64,000 nt of DNA from Hanleya hanleyi (taxonomy: Eukaryota; Mollusca; Polyplacophora; Lepidopleurida; Hanleyidae). The notes beneath the pieces are model-generated. The model saw only the letters and a program-made list of their open reading frames with translations. It did no database searches and was not told the DNA's origin. Where the stretch lies: contig JAVTVY010057124.1 of NCBI GenBank assembly GCA_036873755.1, positions 186,001 through 250,000 on the forward strand. The letters run 5' to 3'. A program made the translations under genes and the position numbers. The stretch's first letter is position 1. Every line of letters starts with the position of its first letter. Shown piece by piece: positions 24,357 through 35,549 of this stretch.

Positions 24357-25739
24357 CCCTTGTCAGTTCAAACAATCTGTTAACACACAAACAGACAGGA
24401 ATAATCCATATATATACGTTGTATATTCATCTGTAGTGTTAAAATAGTTGAAATAACGAAAAGTGGTGTGGATTAGGTCGCAAGACATTTCATTGTGAGG
24501 GCTATCTCTTATTTCATTCATCAAATTATGGCAAGAATCTTTGAGTAAAGGACATTATATAGACATACTGACGAGTAACTGAGACATAATCTCAGCAGAA
24601 GGGGATCGCTAATGCGAAAACTGTAATCACTGATAACACAATGCAAACTCGAATTGGTCACACCATGGCGCAACGCTTTTACATTTACATCACCAGTGCA
24701 GAAATTATAGAACGTATCGCTGAGAGTACTTGTAGATGCCAGACTCAGTTTTCTCCTGGACAAAAACATATAAATGAACACCAAAATGAATCAAATCGCT
24801 AAATTTCATCACTTTCTCTGGCTAAATAAGGTATTACTAGGGTCAAATGGCGGCCATCTTGGAAAATAGCCGCCATCTTGGATTTCAGTTGACTAACAAT
24901 ATTTCATGGAAATGCGTCCTACTTAGAATATCCATGCCAAGTTTCATGCTTGTTTCGTCATTTAAACACTTGCATTCAGGGATCTATATTATCCGTATTA
25001 CAAAGTGTTCCATTAGTGACGAAAATGGCAAATCTAACACGACCTGTTTAGACCTCGTTTCCATGACAACGGCACCACATTTTAACAGTACTGCAGCTAG
25101 ATTTGAAAAGCAGAGACCATGAGCTTTAAAATGATGTATAATCCATGTGTGTGTAGGGTGGGTGCATTAAGTCGTCTCTGGAGGTGCCCTGACCGCTCGC
25201 CTAATAGACATCTCTTTCTTGAGAGCGTAATTGCGTAATTTCGGCGAATTTTACTTTTTTTTCTCTCAGCTTACATGTAACTGTGTAACTCCAGTGATGG
25301 ACCAGATCATTTTGCTCAACGGTAAATGCGTAACTTCATAAGATCGTTTATCTTTTTCTCAGCGTAACTGTGGAACTCCAGTTTTATCGGTCTCTCTTTT
25401 TTCTGACGGTGTAAATTCTATAGACCTGCACTGAGAAAATAATTGTGTTGTTTTAACAAAATGTTGTGCTAAAATGGCTTCAACACGAAATGTTTTGTGT
25501 TGAAATGAACATGATTTTGTGTTGAATTCCATATATCAACACAAAATCTAGTTGAGTTAACACACATCGGTGTTGATTGCAACCCAAATGTGTGTTATTT
25601 TCAATTCAATTCTGGTGCAATTTCCCCCTCTTTTTCAGCGTAACTCCATCAATAAACGCTTCCTTCTTTTCTCACCTAATAGTGTAACTTCTCAACTTAG
25701 CTTGTAGACGATTCCTTTATATTTTGCATTGCTTCATCG

Positions 25740-27010
25740 GACACTCTCTTTAGTCCTCGTCTTAACTGCGTAACTGGATATGCCGATAATGTCCGGCTCC
25801 TATCTAATAACCTAGCTAGGATATTTTTTGCTTTATTTGCAACTCATTTATGGCATATTTTCCCAACCGAAATAAACGAAAATAGTACTTGTGCCCTGGG
25901 GCATTGTTTCCGTTCACTCTGTCGAGTCATTTAGGTTATTAATCTTCTCTTTGTTCAACCTAACGCTCTCGAATGATTGTTGTGATGATTACACTATCGT
26001 GCCCTTTGTCCAACGTAACACACACGCAGAACGAATATACAGACAAACTCGTCATGAGGAGGTATATATTCATGTATCGGATACTACCAGTAACTTATGT
26101 TTAACAAAGAGCACATTAATGACCCCCGCTGGCAGATCTAGTATCGTGACAATTTCTTCTATCTGTCTTTTTCCCCTTTATATTTCATCTGTCCACCTTT
26201 AGTGATAAGTATCTTATTCACTCCCTTCAGGACTATCCGTTGGAAGGGGGGGGGACTAAGGAATAGCTGTGGCTACTATTAATATGAAATGGCGAAAACC
26301 TTCTCATTGTATATGGGCCGCATCTATTGACCTCATCATCAGAAACAATGGTAGGCCCTAATGATCTTGCAAAATTATCTGAGCACATCCGACACACGGG
26401 TTTGGTTAGGACTCTGATCGCCTTGTTAGGTCATACCTATTATCTGTTATGACCGTATTTTAGGAAGGATCAAAATCATTCATTCATAAACCTGCGCAAG
26501 ATACATGTATACGAGGCGATCAGGTTTAAGAAAATATACCAAGGTAAACTGTCATCGTGTAAATGGCAGACCGAGTAGCTGATAAGCTCTGCATGAAAGG
26601 GAATGATATCCGATAATGTCCGGCTATTATCTAATAACCTAGCTAGCATATTTTTTCCTTATTTGCAACTCCAGTATGACATATTTTTCTCAAGAGAAAC
26701 ATATAAAAATAGACATTGTGTACCGAGACATTATTTTTAGTTCACTTTGACAAGCCATATGCGTTATTAACGTGCTCTTTGTTCAACCTAACGCTCTAGG
26801 ATAATTGTCGTGACTATTACACCAACGCGCTCTTTGTCCAACGTAACACGCTCGCAGAACGAATATGGACAAACCCGACATTATACGATATATCTTGATA
26901 TTTCGGATACTATCAGTATTTCCAGTTCGGGGGCAATTATTTTTAGAGTCGATGCAATCAAATTTATTAGCTTGTCATCGCCATTGAAACGAAGATGTCA
27001 AACTAATTAA
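25740..27010 (+). repeat. Internal direct duplication in right part of giant element
   Basis: Two copies (about 25770-26200 and 26610-27010) share 'CCGATAATGTCCGGCT..TATCTAATAACCTAGCTAG', 'CTTTGTTCAACCTAACGCTC' and 'TTTGTCCAACGTAACAC.C.CGCAGAACGAATAT'. They carry the same CTAACGC/CGTAAC motifs as the element ends, so they extend the subterminal array inward. Confidence 0.6.
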
Positions 27011-27049
27011 TTATATCATTTCCTATTTTCCAGTTTACGTAGATGTATG

Positions 27050-27385
27050 CCTCAGTTGTTTGGCTGGTCATATTCGTCCCGCGAGTGCGTTAGGTCGGAC
27101 AAAGCGCATGTTAGTATAACCAGCATGTCAATTTCTCCGAGGGCGTTAAGTTGAACACAGAGCACTTTACCGACCCCCGCTGTCAAGTTTGGCAGCTGTT
27201 CGACCTGCCCATTGTCCGAGCGCGTTACGTAGAATAAAGAGAACGTTAGCAGACCGTTAGACGCACGTTAGAAATTTTCGAGTGCGTTTGGGAGCGTGTT
27301 AGGCGTCCCACTGAGCGCATTAATTTGAAGCGCGTTAGTCCGTTAGATGAGCCCGTTAGGCGAACCTTTAATCTGGTCGGTACTG
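27050..27385. repeat. Right end and subterminal GCGTTAG array of giant element
   Basis: Motifs GCGTTAG, CGTTAC, CCGTTAG and 'AACAAAGAG'-like spacers occur about every 15-25 bases. They close with the inverted copy of the 24-base end at 27362-27385, followed by TATA. Confidence 0.75.
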
Positions 27386-27840
27386 TATATGGATCTATTT
27401 AGACAGTGTGCGTATCGTTTGAGAAGCATACAACTATGTTCCGTGACACATTGTATGACAGATGTGTTTCATTTGTATAATGGATTTGAGAAAGAAAAAA
27501 AATACACCAGAAGGATAACACGCACCAGATGCCATTGTGGAAACTGTGTGGTTACACTTATAGAAATCAATTCCAGCTCAAGTCGATAAAAACCAAACCA
27601 GAAATATAAATCTGCTGATTAGTGTTGGCAATTCATATTGAGACTGGTATTACGATACTGAACCTTTGCCATTTTGTGATCGAATGCGATATAAGCACGA
27701 GTGCTCAATTCAAAAATATCCACAATTGTATTGACAGGGTATCTTGATGATATACCAGACACTCCATCTGATCATACTGATTGATGACATTTTCAAAAGA
27801 TTTTTTCCTCATTCGTAATGAGCAATGATGTTCAGGTTAC

Positions 27841-28101
27841 CTGGCTATCGATCCCATGGCTCATCACTTCAAGGATTATCACAGAATTCCGAAAACGTTT
27901 GACAGAGATAAACATTTTGTATGGACAACGGCTGTTAACCGGACATCTGATTCGATGCATACATATATCAGATCGGACGTTGTTGATATTAAACACATCT
28001 ACTCTCATGATTAATCTCCTAAGGCGTATCAGGCTACAGCCACGGCCTGGCATTGATACTGTCAAAGGGAAACATGATAGTGCGTATGAAGCAGCCAACA
28101 T
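27841..28101 (-). pseudogene. Conserved minus-strand exon-like frame, copy 1
   Basis: An open minus-strand frame ends at a good splice donor (CAG|GTAACC at 27841/27840). It encodes a basic, cysteine-containing stretch including IMRVDVFNINNVRSDICM and RCPYKMFISVKRFRNSVIIL, ending MSHGIDSQ. The same frame is kept in copy 2 with mostly conservative changes. A plus-strand frame of 146 codons overlaps it; that frame is less conserved past residue 100 and has no splice context. I do not recognise the protein. It could be an exon of a host gene or of an element carried in the module. Confidence 0.3.
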
Positions 28102-29790
28102 ATATTATATAATATTTTGCAGTGAGTATATCAAGTATCGGATATTTAATTTTACGGTACTTGACGGTTGTTCCACCTTCGATTTGTCTCTCCTTACGAC
28201 GGCAAAAAATCTTGGCGATTTTAAACCTTTATGTAAAAAAAAACCAGCAACTGATTGAAAGATTAATGCATTATCTTGGAAACATTAAATACATGGGAGA
28301 GAAACGGATGCAAATGTTACGAGACAACCTGCATTGTTAAGAAATCAACAGTTTGAATTATTGAAGAGCAATCAGCAAAATCGGGGTAAATACCGGTCCC
28401 CACCTCAATGATGGTAAACATATGTTCATCTCAAATCGCCTAGTTCAATCAGGGTTGATTGTTTTTCGCTATGTATTTAACGCTATTCGTCTCGTATTTG
28501 ATTTTTCTACTTTATGAAGTTGTATTATGTAGTATATTGATCAAATCGCACCCAAGGTGTATACGCAGACAAGCGTGTCTGAAAAATCTGCTTTCTTGTA
28601 AACGACGCGTTTGATGAAAATGGTACGCTAACCGAGGGCTTTAGATGACACGAATATCAGTTTTTTCACGGAATCACTAGCTTCACCCGCTGAACTGCTG
28701 GCAGCATTTTGCCCATACACGCAGAGCCAGCTTGTGGTTGCGTGTACTTACTGATTTCTCTACATCGATTCCTGTATGTAATTCCCCTCAAGCCGGTGCT
28801 AGGGACCGTGCAGTCACGACACCAATTGAGGTGTCTACAGAAACGTATACAATGAAAGCGTGGCCGTTAACTATTCTCAAACTCGAGATACCGTAATCCT
28901 CCCTGGGAAGTCTTCGGTTATAATGTTGTCAGAATTTTCCATGAGGGTCTAGCCTTCTTAAATACAGAGAGACTACTTATATATACTATGGAGTAATGTC
29001 TTACTCCACTGGTGAGCAACTGCTGTCAATTAGCTTCAGGGTGTCAGATTTCTTCAGCTGATGGTATTCTGGACAACAACATTACGCACGTTAGAGCACG
29101 TGCTTAGCTTCCTACTGAAGAGAGATTCGGTATGATACAGCTTCGTTCATCCATGTATCGGTTTACCACCTTGAGGTTTGGTGAGGGATACATCATATGT
29201 TAACTGCAAGTCAATCACAAGTTTGTTATTCTGTACCAGAAGGAATGAATGATTTATGATTATTCACTCAAAAGTAATTAAGCCTAGACGTGGAATTTTC
29301 AGGTGACATGCAATTGATTTTTGGTACTTTGGTGTGGTATCATTATTCCAAGTTGTTGGAATGAATTGCGCGCTCCATGATCACAACTATGGAAACCGTA
29401 CTTATATAACCTAAACTTATGCAGAAGTTAATGCACATAAGACGTGAAGACGCAGATATTACGGCAGACGCAACACGGGCCGTTTTCTGTAGGCGAAATT
29501 TTATTTCCGTTTCGTATATACTTTTTCGGACTGACGCAGCATATCCACATTGAGTCATTCAACCGCTGGATATAGCGTTGTTCAGCAGGGTAAATGGAAA
29601 CATTATAAGGGAATATATTAAAGAGAATAATCACTTTGTCAGGAATCACTGCACAGCTGTCTAATGATCAATCAATGTATCAAGTAGATATATCTCATAA
29701 GTTGTGTAATAATTTGCCAATTCCGATATACACTACCCATGCATTGATTATGCATTGTGCCACTTTTAATAAATAAGTGGGGACGACGTT

Positions 29791-31284
29791 TTATTTCGAG
29801 AAGGGGTCAGTAGGCTCATAATTGCCGGTCTTCTGTATCCAGATGATGCTCTGTCCTTTGTTTACAGGGGTGTAGTTGTCTGCAGTGCGTTGCACAATTA
29901 TTCGGTCAACCATTTGAGGTGTTACAAAGACCCGGCCGGTTTGTGATGCATTGATGATATTACTCAAAGACGTAATTCACATAAAATACATTGAATTTAT
30001 CTGAAGTGAAGATCAATGGGCCACAGTGTGTGGTGATCGAGGTTCCGAGAGTCGAAAATGACCATAATCGCTTTACGAAAAAATACCAAAACCATAAATG
30101 ACATGGTATTCCTTTTATATTTATATGATATTGGAAGTTGTTTTGGAATACAAAGTTCCAGTTATCTTGGTATACTTATTGTGTCGATAACCAACTCGTA
30201 ATGCAATATATCAAATATACTTCGGACAAGTTATAATACGAGTTAGCGGGAAAAGTTCTGATTTTTTTATGATATTTCAGTTTGAGTACAATTAAAAAGA
30301 AATATAAAATAAATATTCAGAAACAACCAGTCAATAACTACTTAATGAAATTGGACGACCCGGTCTTTATACATCATGGCTTGGAAAATATTCGGCATAC
30401 TTTCGCAGTACTGTAAACACTTATCTCGACAGGATTATGCGCCATGTTTACGTTTCCATAGTTTGAATGGTTGATGGAATAAACAAGTCAACTGTTCACC
30501 CGTGGTGTAAATTTCATTACAAAAGGTCCTGGTGTGAGGGGTCGAAGTCTCCGGAGCATTCCCCTGTATTTACATATCCACTTTGGTTTATTTTGGGTTG
30601 GAAACGATATCTGGTTGACATTGGCGGCATGGCGTCAGCAATGGGCTTGATCACAGCTCAATCTTGGCTAAGAAGCAGCTGTGCTGATGACTGAACGTGC
30701 GTTGAAAAGTCAGTGGTTTCCAGAATCCAATCTCGAAAGGTAAAAACAGTAATTACTGTAGTTTACGCTATAGCATTTGATATCCAGGGTTTGCTGTCGG
30801 GATAGAATGTCGTCCCAGGAGCAACCTGCGTATACTGGTCATCCATACAGATCCACGAAACTTTTCCAACGTCTGGCTCGACTCAGAATTGCTGGTTATC
30901 AAAGGAACTAGGACGGATTTAACCTTGTCACCCAGCAGAGCTTCATTAGTGTTTTGTCCGGCTAACAAGTAAACCAGTAGAGGTCAGAAGAGATGAATCA
31001 GCGGGAAACGACAGAAACTTGATGGCGGAAGAGCAATGTCAGGTTTGAGAGAAAGGTCCGCCGTCGGGTTCGTAGATGAGGTTATCGCAAAGTCGCTAGA
31101 AAATTTCGAAAGAAACCGGATCAATCAGATTTCCGCCGCTAAAAAAAACTTTTTGGCATGGGCTGCGTTTTGTACCAATTATATTATGCCCGCTAACGTG
31201 TTCTGAATGCCGAGTAAATCTAATAATGAACCTTCGTATATTGGCGTCAGATTCGACATGCCAGATACAGCTGGGGTAGTTCAT
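29791..31284 (-). pseudogene. Eroded multi-exon gene of unknown function, copy 1
   Basis: Several minus-strand frames look like exons. From upstream: 31096-31284 (YPSCIWHVESDANIRRFIIR, then VFFSGGNLIDPVSFEIF, TAG); about 30775-30890 (GKVSWICMDDQYTQVAPGTT, FYPDSKPWIS); about 30520-30660 (DAMPPMSTRYRFQPKINQSG, YVNTGECSGDFDPSHQDLL, then GTAATG as donor); and a final exon 29791-29965 (RVFVTPQMVDRIIVQRTADN, GQSIIWIQKTGNYEPTDPFS, TAA). The Cys-Trp pattern of the first suggests an extracellular, perhaps CUB-like, domain; that is a guess. Frame breaks between and within pieces argue for a pseudogene, although copy 1 is less damaged than copy 2 in the last exon. Confidence 0.4.
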
Positions 31285-31687
31285 AAAGAATTACAATTAT
31301 TGTACGTGCGCGATCCTGTGAAGGTGATTGATGTAGCTCCAGAACACAAATATCTAGTAAAACTGAAATATTGATCGGAAGCCGATATTCCGACAAAGAG
31401 ACTTTGCTGCTTTCAGTGTTGCCAGTAGGCCACCTTCGACGGATTCCCGTATTTTTGTCTCCATAAAAAATAATTACACCATGTCCAATTATTGAAATGC
31501 AACTTAGTGACCTGTTCAATCGACCCATAGCTACGGGTTAACCCTATCTGGCCTGGACTTTTTGGCACCTGTCCAGGCCTGGGGGAGCCGAAATGGCCCC
31601 CCTAATTATTGTTCTTACTCCTTGAGCTAGGAAGTTGAAACTTACCTTGACACTATGCCCTTGGATCAAGCTCTACCAGAAAATGCA

Positions 31688-32490
31688 ATCTTCAGCCGCT
31701 ATTGATATAATGTATGGCCGACAACGATTTCATTGCCATACTTAATGGTATATGACGATGGTGTCACAACCAGAGTTGAAAACACCGGGAAAGTGTTATG
31801 AGTATAAAGCTATGAAGATTGGACTTTCGTCCAGGTATGAACTAATAATATGAACAGTTAGAACCGGTTCTGTTGATATATAATTGGAAACATATACGCG
31901 ATGTTCTTGACATCACAACAGTCTCGATATTCGGCTCATACGCCTTTTCAAAACACAGATATTTCGAATAACGAGCATTTATATGCTGGTCAAATTTACC
32001 ATTGGTTACAAACACAAATAGGACAAGATCAAACAAATGTACTACCATATGTCAGATGCAAACATGATAAAAGTTACAAGTCGTATTAATAACATTGGGG
32101 TTTAAAGTGAAATACATTAAATGCTCTCTTTGAATCGACTTGCAACAAGGGATTAAAGATACCCAACCATGTAACACGGTCCTTCAGCGAATGACCTATA
32201 TTCTATAATTGCAACACATTCACAGCAAGCTATTAGGTAGTATTGGATAATTATACGAACAAAGTGTAAAAACGTGGTTGCTAGATGTTATGCTCAGTGT
32301 TTGTTGAGTTCCGGTAGCATCCGTTTATAGACCCCCACCCTCACACCCGCACCGACCAAGATGTATCATACCCAAATAATACCACTGGTGCCTTCTTTGT
32401 GCGTGCATTATATGCAATACATTACCTCGCTTGTATATGACATGCAAACATCTGATTTAATTATGTCGCATTATTTCACAAGTGACGTAA
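31688..32490. repeat. Duplicated module, part A, copy 2
   Basis: Second copy of 5704-6477, continuing without interruption through both empty target sites (TAA at 32488-32490, TATA at 32539-32542) into part B. It preserves the pre-insertion arrangement. Confidence 0.9.
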
Positions 32491-32993
32491 GTGGATTGTG
32501 TAATATCGTTAACAATGTTCCTTTCTGTAGCGTTTATGTATATGGATCTATTTAGACAGTTGTGCGTATCGTTTGAGAAGCATACAACTATGTTCCGTGA
32601 CACATTGTATGACAGATGTGTTTCATTTGTATAATGGATTTGAGAAAGAAAAAAATACACTAGAAGGATAACACGCGCCAGATGCCATTGTGGAAACTGT
32701 GTGGTTACACTTATGGAAATCAATTCCAGCTCAAGTCGATAAAAACCAAACCAGAAATATAAATCTGCTGATTAGTGTTGGCAATTCATATTGAGACTGG
32801 TATTACGATACTGAACCTTTGCCATTTTGTGATCGAATGCGATATAAGCACGAGTGCTCATTTCAAAAATATCCACAATTGTATTGACAGGGTATCTTGA
32901 TGATATACCAGACACTCCATCTGATCATACTGATTGATGACATTTTCAAAAGATTTTTTCCTCATTCGTAATGAGCAATGATGTTCCGGTTAC

Positions 32994-33251
32994 CTGGCTA
33001 TCGATCCCATGGCTCATCACTTCAAGGATTATCAAAGAATTCCGAAAACGTTTGACAGAGATAAACATTTTGTATGGACAACGGCTGTTAACCGGACATC
33101 TGATTCGATGCATACATATATCAGATTGGACGTTGTTGACATTAAACACATCTACTCTCATAATTAATCTCCTATGCCGTATCAGTCTAAAACCATGGAC
33201 TGGCATTGATACTGTCAAAGGGAAACATAATAGTGCGTATGAAGCAACCAA
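32994..33251 (-). pseudogene. Conserved minus-strand exon-like frame, copy 2
   Basis: Paralogue of 27841-28101 with the same splice donor and the same RCPYKMFISVKRFRNSLIIL core. An insertion begins about 10 bases upstream of the conserved frame (33262), which would cut the exon from its acceptor. Function unknown. Confidence 0.3.
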
Positions 33252-33261
33252 ATTATATTAT

Positions 33262-33903
33262 GAAAATATTGACTTGTTTTAAGGGGAATATGCAGTATTG
33301 TTGCCCCGAGGGTGTGCATATTGCCCGAGCCGCAGGCGAGGGCAATATGCACAGCCGAGGGGCAAAAAAACTGCATATTCCCCTCACAAGAAGGCAATAA
33401 TTTCATTATTATATTTATCAACTTAACTCTGTGCTAATCTATTATCTCTCGAGCAAAATAATATTTTATGTTTATTTTGGAAGAGCGCAATCCTTCTGAG
33501 TTGATTGTTTTCAGTGGGCAATCGCCGGCAACATTAGTTTTCATGCACGAGATTCCACTGATTCGGAGCTGCTTCACTACTATCGTGCAAATCTCGAAAC
33601 GCACGTATAGTTGTTCGATGACGCTTGTTAGTTATTCCAATAATGTGCTTGGGTACGATTCTACTTACAATTAGATGGAGCTAAAATCAACTCGACGAAC
33701 TGCTCCGTGATCGGCTGTTTGCAACGCGACCGAGAGAACGGGGCGACCTCTGTTGTAATTATCTCCCTTTAGTGTATATTCCATGGGGGGGGGGGTGGAA
33801 TATGCAGTTTCAGCGGGCAATATACACCCACGTGATCGAGGAATATGCAGTTTTATCTCATTACAATTTATATACCGAAACACTCTAATAAATATAATAA
33901 TAC
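33262..33903. mobile_element. MITE-like insertion with GC-rich hairpin (absent from copy 1)
   Basis: Compared with the paralogous site at 28105, about 640 extra bases are present. The left part is a strong palindrome: AATATGCAGTATTGTTGCCC, then a core TGCCCGAGCCGCAGGCGAGGGCA, then GGGGCAAAAAAACTGCATAT. The right part repeats GGAATATGCAGTTT twice in opposite sense around a G tract (33785-33794). AT-rich TATTAT-like sequence flanks it. No coding gene is seen. Confidence 0.6.
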
Positions 33904-35549
33904 ATAATATTTTGCAATGAGTATATCAAGAATGGAATATTTAATTGTACCGTACTTGCAGGATGTTCCACCTTCGGTTTGTCTCTCTTTTCACCGGCAA
34001 AAGAATCTTGGCGATTTTAAACCATTATGTAAAAACACAGCAACTGGTTGAATGGTTAATGCCTTATCTTGGAAACATGGGAGAGAAACGGGTGCAAATT
34101 TACGAGTCAACCTGCATTGTTAAGAAATCAACAGTTTGAATTATTTGAATCCGGATAAACACCGGTCCCCACCTCAATGATGGTAAACATATGTTCATCT
34201 CAAATCACCCAGTTCAATCACGGCTGATTGTTTTTCGTTATGTATTTAACGCTATTCGTCTCGTATTTGATTTTTTCTACTTCATGAAGTTGTATTATAT
34301 AGTATATTGATCAAATCGCACCCAAGGTGTATACACAGACAAGCGTGTCTGAAAAATCAGCTTTCTTCTAAACGACAGCTTTCTTGTTTAGATGACACGA
34401 ATATCAGGGTTTTTTTCATCGAATCGCTAGCTTCACCCGCTGAATTGCTGGCAGCACTTTGCCCATACACGCATAGCCAGCTTGTGGTTGCGTGTACATG
34501 CTGATTTCTCTACATCGATTCCTGTATGTAATTCCCGTCAAGCCGGTGCTAGGGACCGTGCAGTCACGACACCAATTGAGGTGTCTACAGAAACATATAC
34601 AACGAAAGCGTAGCCGTTAACTATTCACAAACTCGAGATACCGTCATCATCCCTGGGAAGTCTTCGGTTATAATGTAGTCAGAATTTTGCATGAGGGTCT
34701 AGCCTTCTCAAATGCAGAGATACCACTTATATATAATATGGAGTAATCTCCCATTCCCCTGGTGAGCAACTGCTGTCGATTAGCTTCAGGGTCGCAGATT
34801 TCTTCAGCTGATGGCAATAGATTCTGGACAGCATTCTGCACGTTAGAGCACGTGCTTAGCTTTCTACTGAAGAGAGATTTTGTATGATAAAGCTTCGTTC
34901 ATCCATGTATCGGTTTACCAGCTTTGAGGTTTGGTAAGAGATGCATCATATGTTAACTGCAAGTCAATTACAAGTTTGTTATTCTGTACCTGAAGGAATG
35001 AATGATTTATGATTATTCACTCACAAAGTAATTAAGCTTAGACGTGGAATTTTCAGATGACATGCAATTGGTTGTTAGTGCATTGGTGTGGTGTCATTAT
35101 TCCAAAAGTTTTTGGAATGAATTGCACGCTCCATGATCAAAAATATGGAAACCGTACTTATATAACCTACACTTATGCTGAAGTTAATGTACATATTAAA
35201 GACGTGAAGACGCAGATATTACGGCAGACGCAACACAGGCCATTTTCTGTAGTCGAAATTTTATTTCCGTTACGTATATACTTTTGTCGGACTGGCGCAA
35301 CATATCCACATTGATTCATTCAAGCGCTGGATATAGCGTTGTTCAGCAGGGTAAATGGAAACATTATCAGGGAATATATTAAAGGGAATAATCACTTTGT
35401 CGGGAATCACTGTACAGCTGTTTACTGATCAATCAGTGTATCAAATAGACATATCTCATGTTGTGTAATAATTCGCCAATTCCGATATACACTACCCATG
35501 CATTGATTATGCATTGTGCCACTTTTAATAAGTAAGTGGAGACTACGTT

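Larger units (their letters stand above)
22310..25215. repeat. Large inverted repeat, right arm (interrupted)
   Basis: Inverted counterpart of 17300-18530. It is split by the retroposon at 22854-24350, and pieces on both sides match the left arm. It also contains two related blocks of its own (near 22310-22420 and 22720-22850), both with 'GCATTATCCA.GGTTCAGTTT'. Confidence 0.55.
9146..27385. mobile_element. Giant 18.24-kb TIR element, no transposase seen
   Basis: Both ends carry the same 24 bases beginning CAGTACCGACCAGATTAAAG, in inverted orientation, followed by CCTAACG. TATA flanks each side, and the insert is missing from the paralogous module (32539-32542). The first 270 and last 330 bases are packed with GCGTTAG/CGTTAC motifs and 'GAACAAAGAG' spacers, typical of subterminal transposase-binding arrays. 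I found no transposase or other intact gene in 18 kb. The contents are nested elements: a SINE, two foldbacks, a TIR element, tandem arrays and an L1-like insertion. A 4-bp target duplication is shared by several DNA-transposon superfamilies, so I do not assign one. It could be a non-autonomous element that grew by absorbing insertions. Confidence 0.8.
27386..31395. repeat. Duplicated module, part B, copy 1
   Basis: Direct counterpart of 32543-37150. Order is fully conserved and substitutions are scattered. Copy 2 has an extra insert of about 640 bases at 33262-33903, and copy 1 has a few small indels. It starts at the right flank of the giant element (TATATGGATCTATTTAGACA) and ends where the copies diverge after 'GATATTCCGACAAAGAGACTT'. 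It contains the minus-strand exon-like frames listed separately. Confidence 0.9.
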
